From Serripes groenlandicus (lineage: Eukaryota; Mollusca; Bivalvia; Cardiida; Cardiidae), in the NCBI GenBank assembly GCA_031761405.1, contig JASEVX010000001.1, forward strand, positions 22,060,885 to 22,124,884: 64,000 bases of DNA, read 5' to 3'. Below, one piece after another: positions 11,715-23,700 of the stretch (its first letter is position 1; each line of letters starts with the position of its first letter). A model generated the notes under the pieces. The model ran no database searches and was not told the origin of the DNA. It worked only from the letters and a program-made list of their open reading frames with translations. The translations under genes and the position numbers were made by a program.

Positions 11715-14700
11715 CTAATCATCATCTCCCTTAGACTGTGACCTTGACCTTTTCTTGGCTGGTGGAGGTGACTGTGACCTTGACCTTCTCCTGTTTGGTG
11801 GAGGTGACTGTGACCTTGACCTTCTCCTGGTTGGTGGAGGTGACGGTGACCTTGACCTTTTCCTGGATGGTGGGGGTGACTGTGACCTTGACCTTCTCCT
11901 GGTTGGTGGAGGTGACTGTGACCTTGACCTTTTCCTGGTTGGTGGAGGTGACTTCGACCTACTGTCACTTGAAGAAGATCTACTGCGACTCTTGCCTTTT
12001 GACCTCGACCTTGATCGCGACCTTGAGCGAGATCTTGAAAAGCTGAAATTAAAGGGACAATAATTTGGTTATCTTAAACTTACTAACCTTTCGCTTCATA
12101 TGTAATTTCTAGAAGCTTTCTTCAATTTCAAAACATTAGAAGGAGAAAAGTTTAAAAAAAAATAAAAATATAATTAATATTGAGCCAAAAAAATAGACCA
12201 ATGTTATATAACGTTAATAACAACTTAAAACAAGTCAATCTTCAGGTCTGCTAGCTCCACAATTACATGTGATAAATGAAAATGACCTTTTAAAAGAATA
12301 CAGGTACTGTACTTCCACATAAATATACTTTGGAATTCAATTTCAGGAGAGAAATATTACAATTACAACAACTTTTAAACTTTATCAACATTTTCTTTGA
12401 ATGTAAAAAGACATTTTTCTTTTTACCACAATGGTTTCAACTCTTTTTCTTACTTATTCTTTCACTTAGATTTTCTTCAGTTATGCAAAGTCTGCAGTAA
12501 ATTGTTGTATGTGGGAAAAGGTTAACCCTTTCCCTCATACGACAATTCTGCAGCAGACGACTTTGAACCTATTTTGTCAAAACATAGAAAATCTCCATAA
12601 TTGAATGGATAACCTATGACTAAAAGTGGAAAATATTGTGTCAAAAGGAGAAATTGCACGTTTTGTGCAATTTCTTCTTTTGTCACTATGTTTTCAAAAA
12701 GCCGTCTGCTGCAGAGGCATCAGAAAGCATCTATATGAGGGAAAAGGTTAAAGGTATGTTACCAAAAAATTTAAAAAACTTCCTACCTTCTCCTGCCACC
12801 ACGACCTCCTCTTTTATTTTCTTCAACCAGACGAATCTTCTTACCATTAATTTCTGTCCCATCAAGCTTATCAATGGCTTTTTTCATATCTGATGACGAA
12901 GTGAATTCTACCACGCTAAAATAGATGAGTTATCAAAAGATGACCACCAGTGCATAAAATAATCATCTAGATCAAATACATTTAAAGCTTATGCTCAACC
13001 CTTGCCAAAATATACAAGACGTCTGATGCCCCTGCAGCAAACAAATTCAAATATTGTGTTAAACTACGAAATTGCTTATTACAAGAATCTCCTCTTCTAA
13101 CAAAGTCATCATTTCTGCGCAAAATTTAAACCATGTTTTTAATCAAATAACATCAAAGCAGAAGATCTATTACATCAGGTAAATGATAATTACACCATTT
13201 CCCACATACAGTAGCTTTCAGATGTCTCTACTGCAGATGAAAAAATTGTGGCTTATTGCTTGTAATGAGCAATTTCTACTTTCGCCACAATATTTTCAAC
13301 TTTAATAATTAAACTATCATTTACGGTGATGTTTAACATATATGATTTTGAAGACGTCTGCTGCATTTTATTATAGTCTGAAAGGGATGAGAAGATCACG
13401 CCAAACTAGATGTCCGTGATCAACTTGGTGGATCAGCAAAGTGGATTTATTTACTGTTTTCTTTAAATAATAGCTTACATACTTTGTTTAAAGCCAGGCC
13501 ACGGTAGCTCAGTCGGTAGCGACGTGGGCTGTTAATCCAGGGGTTGTGAGTTCGAACCCCAGATCGGCTAACATTATTTCCGAAGTTTGATAAAAGTCAA
13601 TGCGACTAGCATCATTCGTCTTCGACCAATGGGCTAACAGTCTATGTGGAAAAGCAGCCAGTTGCTTGGAAAGATTGTTGTGTGTAATACTGGTCTGACA
13701 AAACCAGTGAATCTAACAGTATTTTTGTCATACTACAGCATTTCCTAGGTAAATTACCAGTACTACTGGTAAGCTTATCCAGACGAGATCAGACTGTGCA
13801 TACATATAGGTTGACAGAGTCTATGTAGTATATTTACCCTTCTCCGACCCGTTGTTTGTGTGCATCAGCGAAAGAAACTTCACCAGCTGATCTCATGTGG
13901 TCCTTCAGATCCTGACAAAAACAAATCATAAATCTATGTTATAGGTCTTCCTGATATTATATGTTTTATGTCTTCTTGACGAAACCACATGAATCTCAAC
14001 ACTGCATTAAAAATACCCTTTAACTAATATGGGAAAAAAAACCAAAACCCTCTTGTCTTGAATCACTATTATCCTTTTATTCCCACATACATTAGGGGAA
14101 ACTGTTTGAATCAAAACAAGTTAAAGTCTTAGTTCCCAAAACAGTAAGGATAATACTAAATCGGTTAATGTTTCACTAAAAACCCAATCCCAAAACATAT
14201 TCTTTATTCTGAGGGAAGTTTACATGATCAAACCTTCAGAATGCCTTAAAGACAGGTGAAACAAACATGTTCTCCAGAACCTTCAGTAGTTTAAATTCAT
14301 GTTTAATGTGTACATGACCAGTGAATATATCACTGACTTCGGGTCATCTTAATGGGGTCACATCACACAAAATTGACATTTGAAATTAAACAGCAATCAG
14401 ATCAAAGTGCAAACATCTTTTGTAGGTCTTTGGTTCTAAAGAGACTTGCACCCCTAGATGGCAACCAAGGCAGATCCTGATTACACTGCTCAGAGGTGCT
14501 GACTGAGCTTGATCTCCATTGATCGCAATGTTCTGAGATTGGGTTTTCATGTGGTGTGGTTTAATGGATATTTATGACTTCATTTGGTACACCTCATCTG
14601 AAGCTTGAAGTCATGCTTCGGTAACCCAACCTTGCTTTTCTTCAGAATTTCATTAGAGAACTTTCAGAAAAACTTTACATATTAAATTATATCAACATAA

Positions 14701-17700
14701 TATTCTGGCTGGCAGGCTGCCTTAAAATGACATAGATGTCATTCATTTATAATAAAGCAATGATTGCCTTTTCTGATTATATAATTGGACCTGCAATGAA
14801 ATATAACCTGTATGCTTCTTCTGGAATATTGTTTTTTTCATAAGAATCTAAATTTCTCAAGCCGAATGCTATGGGTACATTCAATCGTATATATCATTCA
14901 TGATGTGGGGAACAATTCTAATTAATCTAATTCCCTTAGAATAAATTCTAATTAATACCCACATCACAGGACATGAAATCAGACCCAGAGCAATCACTGC
15001 TAAATTTGTCACGCCATTTTGCTTTCTTCATTCTATCAACCAAATCTTCAGAAACGGAAAAGGGATAAAATGAAATATTGCGTCATTCGAGAAATAAGTG
15101 CAACTACTATAGATAGTATATCTATGATTTATAAATTTATTTACCTCTCCCTCATACCTAAGGGCCATGTTTAGCCATAAGAAGTTGTTTTAAGCTTTCT
15201 CCCCTAGCTTCCTTGACAGAGCTAGTATTCATTCTATCCGTACAAAGAGCCCCTATTTAGGATGATATGCCTGATCAATCGAGCCATTTATTTGTGGTCT
15301 ACGCAGCCGTGCCTGTACCACATAACGATCGAGTTACAACGCCCAATGCCCAAATTCTTTGAGGTCTCAGACCCAAGTAGGCTGTGCCGTGCGCCAAGAG
15401 CTACACAGGATGAATAGCAGATGAGCCCAAAACTCATTTTGTCTCGAGGGATTGACACAGAAGTGCAGGGAATGACTCCAACTTGAGGCTTGCCCCTTAG
15501 TCAACGATCCCACCTTTACCGATATCGACATAAATGGAGAAAGATAACCTACGACCATGTCGGATTTTTGTACTAAATTATCTGAAATTAAAAGAAATTG
15601 TGAAATGAAGATTTTGTAGCTTGTTTAAGACTGGCACTCTTAACTTGAAACAAATTGAGTGTTTTCTGTTCCTTGTTTTTTTTTCACTGCAGAAAAGAAA
15701 GGATGGTTAACAGAGTCAAAGGAATGAAAGTACAGTAAGCTAAAATAACAGTTAAATAGAATGTTCTCAATCTGTTCAGACTGCCAAAGAGTCTGAAATG
15801 GTCTCTTTCTAAATAAATTAAGTGATAAAAAAAAAAAAGATTTAAAAAAGAAAAGAAAGTTATTGTTTGATATTTAGTTTTCCTCACATTTTGTGGATTT
15901 GAATATTCTAGATTATAAGGGTCATGTTACCAAAATCTCACATTTCATCCTTTTATGCAAATTTATGAACAATGTTGACACTTGGAATTGGAATAGCAAA
16001 GGAGTAACTTTCCTTTTCGACTCTTAACTGGTGCAAAACGAACGTCTATTCTAAGCAGTGCAATGATTACTATACCAAGCATTGAAGTCAAAGCAACTAA
16101 TATTGCACAGTTTACTATTCCCTGTTAAAGACATACAGTATTTAGTAATTTCTCATTTCCAGAGAATGGTTTCTTAGTACTTTGTCTCGTGATTCCAGCA
16201 TGTTTCAGAGCAGCCTGAGAATGGCGCATTTTACCATGTATGTTTCTATCTGAGTGAACTATATGAGAATACAAATCTTTTTTTTGTAACACTTTTACAA
16301 ATGTAGACACATTCTAATAATCTGCAAAGGACATCCTTTTAACAAGAAACCGCTGAAGACGGTAAGGCCGGATTGTCGGCAATTTGACCTTGAAAATCGA
16401 CAAACCAAGGTCAAAGTAACCATAGGTATCAATAGAACTTGTTACTGGTTACCTTCAGGCAAAGTTTGTAACCCTTTCCTGAAACTTTGTAACCCTTTCC
16501 AGTGCTGAGATTTTGCCTCAACCTGAAACTTTAACCAAAATGTTGACAGACAGACATCCGGACATCGCCAATCTATAGATCGGAATTGCTAGAGCAATCC
16601 GGCCAATAAAATGATGGCCTAAGGAGAACTTGCTCATGATGAGCAATCAACCCTTTTGACACAATGTTTTCATACTTTCATTTATTGAGATAATCCATAT
16701 CTTCACTAGATGTGTACAAGGTGGTCTGCTGTATATGTGTTGTATGTGGGGGAAAGGGCTAAGAGTCTAAGACAGTGTATAAGCACGGTTAAATAAATAT
16801 GTTGTTCTTTAAAAACCTAAATAAATAAAATAAAAATACATATCAGCTAAACAGTGTGTACATATTAACTTTGAAAATACTCAAATACAACAGAACAGGT
16901 TTTAACCCTTTACCTCATACGACAATTCTGCAGCAGACGACTTTGAACGTATTTTGTCAAAACATAGAAAATCTCCATAATTGAATGGATGACGAAAAGT
17001 GGAAAACATCGTGGCAAAAGGAGAAATTGCACGTTTTGTGCAATTTCTTCTTTTGTCACTATGTTTTCAAAAAGCTGTCTACTGCAGAGGCGTCCGAAAG
17101 CGTTTATATGAGGGAAAGGGTTAAACAATCAATACTGTAAAAAAAAATGGCCATCATTATAACATTTAAATCAGTTTAACAATGGGTTTACTTTTGAATT
17201 TTATCCTCATGGAATTGCTAACTTTTTTTATCTATATTTTTACTATCTTTATCATAATTGTTATTTAAAAAAAAGCATTTTGCTCACACAAATGTCTTGC
17301 GATGACAACTTTTGAAAACTTTGACATAAATTGAAACAAGAGGCCCAAGAGCTCCAAACAAACCCGCCCCCTGGCGGCCATGTTTTTTAACCAATCACCA
17401 TGGCTTGAAGGAATCTTGAAGAACATTTCTACATAATTATTTCAAAATCGGCCTGAACATTTTGGAGGAGAATATTTTTTAAATTTTCACTATAGCCATA
17501 TAAGGCAAAATAGACCCGCCCCCCTTGCAGCCATAGTTTTCGACCGATCAACATGGCTTGTAGGAATCTGATAGAGGGTCACCCTAGGAACATTTCTATA
17601 AAATTATTTGAAAATCAGCCTGACACTTTCGGAATAAGAATTTTTAAGTTTTCACTATAGCAAAATAGCCCTGCCACCTGGCGGCTATGTTTTTCAATCA

Positions 17701-20700
17701 ATCAACTGGCTTGAAGGAAACTGATAGAGGGTCATCTAAGGAACATTTCTAAAAAATTATTTGAAAATCAGCTTGACACTTTTGGAGAAGAAGATTTTTT
17801 AAATTTTCATTTGGTTGCCATGGAAACCAGAATTTTGCATGGATCCAAAAAAAATGAAGAAATTTAGGAGAGGACATTGAGAGGATGCTTCCTAAGAAGT
17901 TTCGTCCTAAAAGGCCTAGTGGTTAGGGAGGAGAAGTTGTTTGAAACAAAAAAGCATGCACGCACGGCGGACAATTCGCCATGATGCAAGCTCGGCAGTG
18001 GAGCTAAAAATGATCAAACATAGAATTTCTCATTTTCCAACAATGTTTCAACTGTGGTGCAAGTATGAACTTATTCATTTTACATCAATTGCCAATTTTA
18101 TTTTTAACTCTTTCCCACATACAAAACATCTGCAGCAGACAATTTTAATATCATATCTGCACAAAAAGGGAATATTTCTATATCTATTGGTTCAATTATT
18201 GAATAGAGCTTATAATATTGTGACAAAAGAAAACATTGCTCATATTGGGCAATTTCTTCATTTGCCATAATGTTTTTAGGCATCAGAAAGTGCCTGTATG
18301 TGGGAAAGGGTCAACTATATATAGTCAATAATCACTCTCGATGTCTTCTTCCTTGATACCCAACCAGTAACTCGACTCAAACATGTGACGAGACCCTCAC
18401 AGAAATATAACTCAGGACCTTTGGATAATGAGACAGACACTGTGTTTCTGAGCAACTGTCTATCACAATTGTTTTAACTCCATATAACTGATGTCGGTAG
18501 ATTAGATTCATTATCCCTTTGCCGAGCCCCGGTAGCTCAATCGGTATCGACGCTGGTTGTCAATCCAGGGTTTGTGAGTTCGAACCCCAGCTCAGCCAAC
18601 ATTCTTTCCCACAATTGACAAAAATCACTGTGACAAGCATCCAACAATGGGCTTACAGTCATCGTTGAAAAGCAGCCAGTAGCTTGGAAAGACTGTTGTG
18701 TGTTTTACTGGTGTGAGATAGCCCGGAGAAGTTGAACTGGCCTAAAAATTGTTGAAAATGGCATTGAACCCCAAATCAATCAACATTAACCCTTTTCCGC
18801 ATACAGAAGCTTTCTGAGACCTTTGCAGCAGACCACTTTTAGAAACATTGTAGAAAAGCAGACATTGCTCACAACGGTTTCAACTCCTTCTTATCTCTCA
18901 TTTATAGATATTTTTCCTATTTTTGCCTAGATATTTTCAAAATAGTCGTCTGTTGCTGATTTGTTGTATATGGAAAAGGGTTAACAATCTGATGATTTAT
19001 TTTCACACTAAATTTTAGGTAAATACAATGTATCTGTATGATTTCTTCCTAGTTTAAAAATTGTGAATCTTCACATTCTTTTTCAGTTTTATTTATAGTT
19101 ATACACACCAAACAAAGTAGGGATTGGTTCTGTAGACATTTCATGAATTGTGTTTTCATTAAACAAGAGGCCCATGAGGGCCTGTGCTCTACTGGCATGG
19201 TTCTTTGGTCATTTTCAATCCAGAGCATGTATGTATGGTGAAGATTGTAAATGGAGGATCTATTGTGTTCACAAGCTCTATTATTGCAATTTTGACAGTT
19301 TCAAGGGCCATAATCCAGTCTTGTATGGGCGGATCTGGCTGGTTTGCGAAAGGAATCAAGCTCTCAGCAATAGTTAACTACTATCTAAGTTTAGGAAGAT
19401 TGGATAGTAAATGGAGGCTCTATTGTGTTCAAAAGCTGTATTATAGCCATTTTGACAATTTCAACGGCCATAATGCAGTTATGCAAGCGCACATCTGGCT
19501 GGTTTTCGAAAGGAACCAAGCTCTCATCAATATTTAACTACTATAGATCTAAGTTTGGTGAAAATCAGATAGTAAACGGAGCCTCTATTGTGTTCACAAG
19601 TTCTATCATAGCAATTTTGACAATTTCAAGGGCATTAATCCAGTCTTGCAAGGGCAGTTCTGGCTGGTTTACAAAAGGAACCAAGCTCTCATCAATATTC
19701 AACTACTATCTAAGTTTGGTGAAGATCGGATAGAAAATGGAGGCTCTATAGTGTTCACAAGCTGTATTGTAGCAATTTTGACAATTTCAAGGGCCATAAT
19801 CCAGTCATACAATGGCAAATCTAGCTGGTTTCCGAAAGGAATAAAGCTCATATAAATATTAAACTACTATCTAAGTTTGGTGAAGATAAGATAGTAAATA
19901 GAGCCTGTATTGTGTTCAAAAGCTCTATTATAGCAATTTTGACAATTTCAAGGGTCAAAATTCAGTCTTGCATGGGCGAATCTGACAGGTTTGCAAAAGG
20001 AACCGAGCTCTCATGGATATCTAACTACTGTTTAAGTTTGATTGAGATACAATCAAAACTGAAGACTTTACCACGTTCACAAGCAATGGTTTACGGATGC
20101 ATAGATGACGGATACAACATCATCGCATAAGCTCTTCTGGCCAAAGGCCAGAAGAGATAAAAAATAACAGCTCAACGTAAACCACAATTTGATTTTGATC
20201 ACTTACTGTACATAACTAACCACACAGACAAAAGGACATACAGTTCAACATGAAAAACATGCCTACAAATCCGATAAGCATGTAGATCTAGTGTGAAATT
20301 TGAATAAAAATATAACCATTATTTAATTCATGTATGTCTAACTTGCATATATATGTCCAACCTGTGTAAAAGACCACCCATGGGAAGAAAACAACGTGGT
20401 CTTTATTCACAGGTGGTATTTAATTACAGGGTCATTTATGCAGAGTGTTATTTGGATATTAAAAGTGTGGTTTCCATAGACAGGGAATTACTAAACGAAG
20501 GTTTGACAGTAATTAGAGTTATATAAGAAATTGCCCATCATTAAAGATGTTTGAAGAACTTTTATTATATATATGTTCATGATCACTGATTAATATATAT
20601 GTGTTATTAATGTTTTTAAAAATAGTGTTAGATTTGCTTTAAATAAGGTATAGATATACATCTGGACAAACATTAAATGTTGACTAGTGAAGACCCTATT

Positions 20701-23700
20701 CAAAGAGAATGGAGGCACAGATTGATCTGAACAGATTGCTGATTTTTAATTCAAGATGCTGATTTACCCAAGATGCTGCTGCATTTTATTGGCACATGCA
20801 AACATGTTTATCAAATATTACACCATATAAACCCTTAGTCAGTTACAAAACATTCTTAAATCTTAAACATTCAATGATCATTGTTTAAATTGCCATTTTT
20901 CCTCCTTATAGAATATAGCATAGACACAACAACAGATTGTAAAATATCAAAGAGTATATAAATACAATATTCCTCCACAAAATGTCAAGTCTACCTCAGC
21001 TGTTAATATGTGCATCTCCTTACAGACATTCCTCTAACACAAAGTGGTGAGTCTGAATAAGCTGTGTATATGCCCATAGTCTCTTGGTACAGACACTTTT
21101 CCATCGAATCCCAGAAAGCAGTAGTTGAGAAATAGTGCAGACGCAAAATTGGGATGGACATGTTTACGGACGCAAAGAAAACATAGCGACTATATGTTCT
21201 TATCAAACTTATCTTTGCCTTTAATATGATTGTGTTATATGTCATCTGCTTCAGATTTCTTGTATATGGGAAACAGTTAAATACAAGAAACACTGGTGTT
21301 ATAGTATAACACAATATTAACCCTTACCCTCATACGACAATTCTGTAGCAGACGACTTTGAACACATTTTGTCAAAAAATAGAAAATCCCTATAAATGAA
21401 TGGATGAACTATGACTAAAAGTGGAAAACATTGTGGCAAAAGGAGAAATTGCACGTTTTGTGCAATTTCTTCTTTTGTCACTATGTTTTCAAAAAGCTGT
21501 CTGCTGCAGAGGCGTCAGAAAGCGTCTATATGAGGGAAAGGGTTAAGGGTCCAGCAAGGAAGGCCTTATGTAATGATTCATAAGATCTGGTGTCATTTTG
21601 AAAATTTACATCTCAAAGATGTCACAATCAAATCAGCAGATGACTTTGAAAACTTTGAAAACAAGGTTTTCAAAAATCCTTTGACAGAAGATTAAACATA
21701 TTAAGTGCATTTTTGGATTAAGTTAACACTTTTGCAAGGTTATAATGAAAAGCCAGCAGTGACATTAGCTTAATACTAGAAGTTAACCCTTTCCCACATA
21801 AAGACAATTTCTGACGCCTGCGCAGCCGACAATTTGTACATTTGTCAGAATGTTTTTAAACATGTTCAATAATTATTTTTCAAAGTCGTCTTCTGCAGAT
21901 TTGTTGTATGTGAAAAATGGGTTAATGAAGCTATAACATAACAAAGCATATGAAATTCTCACGATAGGAGGAATTGCTCATTTTGAGAGATTTCTACTTT
22001 TACCACAAACTTGTCTGCTGCTAAGGAGTCCAAAGCTGACAGTATTCTAGAAACTGCTTGTTTTGAGCAATAACTTCTTTTGCCACAATGTTTTTAAAAG
22101 TCGTTTGCTGGCCGCTGCAGATGCGTCAGAATGTGTATGCAGAAGGGTTAGAGCCAAGAAGTTTTCAAAATGCTACTGGAACAACTGTTAAGCTAAGACA
22201 CATAAACGACTACATGTAAAAGCAGATCGATTTAAGTTTTCACCGAGAGCATACATCGAGGGCTTGGCGTGAAACGGTTGAAACTAAAATTGGTATTTTT
22301 TTTACCAAGGTTAATCACCTTGCCATGAAATCTTTATAAGCATTAAATCATTTTTCTTGGTAAACAATGGAAATTTAGGTGCCATTGCTCGCCATTGCTC
22401 ATTCTGAGCAATGGCACCAAAATTTGCATTGTTTACAAAGGGGTCAAAATTGCCCCTGAACCAGGGTTTTTAAAATAGGTTTCAAGTTACAACCCTTTCA
22501 AGCCAAGCCCTCGAAATATGTAATAATATTATGTTTTTGTAGGTTTTCTTGTGGAATGGAAAACACAAATAACCAATGTAGTTCCCTGAATAATAAAGAG
22601 ATAGAAAGCATGTTGAATGGCAGACCATTTGTGAAGTAAACAATTTACTAACCTGCCAGCTAGCTCTAGAGGAGAGGTTCTCAACCCTCAATCTGTAATC
22701 AGTTCTTGTCGGGGGACCAAATCTGGAAAATAACGTTACACAAGATCTTAACAATTAAAGTATCAATAACATATGCAAATATAAATCCTGCAGACAACTT
22801 TGAAAATATAAAGGCAAAACTCTGGAAAATGCCTGTAAGTGAAAGTATAATTATTAAAGCGAGTTGAAAACATTGTGACAAAATGGGAAATTTCTCATTT
22901 TTCAAAAAGCTGTCTGCTGCAAAGGCGTCAGAAAGTGTCTTTATGAAGGAATGGGCTAAGTCAAAGCATGATAGACATATGAGAGAGAAGTGACCCTACT
23001 TGTAATCCTGCCATGGCTCACTGTGTGAATTCTTTAGATAATTCTTTTTGTAATTTGGTAAAGAGTTGAAAACATTCTGAGAAATAGTTTTTCTCATTCC
23101 AATAACATATTTCATTTTTCTTTGCTGCAGAGGCATCAAAATATTTTTGTATAAGGGAAAGGGTCCAAAATGATGTAAAATGTCATCTTAGGTAAATCCT
23201 TCCTCACATATAGACGCTTTCTGATGCCTCTACAGCAGACGAATAAGCAATTTCTCCTTTTGCCACAATGTTTTCAATTCTATACAAATATGGTTCTTTC
23301 ATTTACAGAGTTGTTTCAGATGTTTAGTAAAATGTTAGCTGCAGATTTGTGGTATATGGAAAATGGTTAAAGACCTCTCTTCTATTTAGTAAATAAATCT
23401 ATACCTTCCTCCCCCACCGCCTCTGCCTCGTCCACCGCCAAAACCTCCGCCATAACCCCGATCTCTACTATCTCTACCATATCCACCACCACCACCACCT
23501 CCTCCCCCACCTCCATAGCGATCATAACTTCCTCGTCCTCCAAAACCTCTTCCTCCACTTCCGCCTCCTCTACCACGGGATGCTCGTGCATGTTCAATCA
23601 TTAACCTGTATTTATAAATAGATTTTTTGTTTAATTTCATTGCAAAAACCTGTCTCATCGCAAATTATTAAGTTTAAACATATTTATTTTTCATCAATTA

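Noticed and set aside
11738..12063. Three long ORFs over the RS region on both strands ([13 protein letters not shown] and [12 protein letters not shown] types)
   Set aside because: They are frame shadows of the 36-bp repeat in the real minus-strand RS exon, whose frame continues the spliced RRM protein.
13500..13572. tRNA gene suggested by A box and B box
   Set aside because: It lacks a foldable tRNA 3' end and is followed by the standard SINE body; the same holds for 2440-2508, 18530-18600, 39047-39115, 60490-60560 and 62160-62225.
15367..15558. 63-residue minus-strand ORF starting [11 protein letters not shown]
   Set aside because: No recognisable domain; better explained as part of a stop-containing cassette exon, or by chance.
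19150..20130. Run of small ORFs ([30 protein letters not shown] and others)
   Set aside because: They come from the tandem core of a non-coding element and recur with the repeat unit, as do those at 24628-25372, 39837-40172 and 48433-49064.
23382..23597. Acidic Glu/Val/Met-rich minus-strand ORF
   Set aside because: It is the alternate frame of the glycine-rich exon 3; the splice phase selects the Gly/Arg frame.
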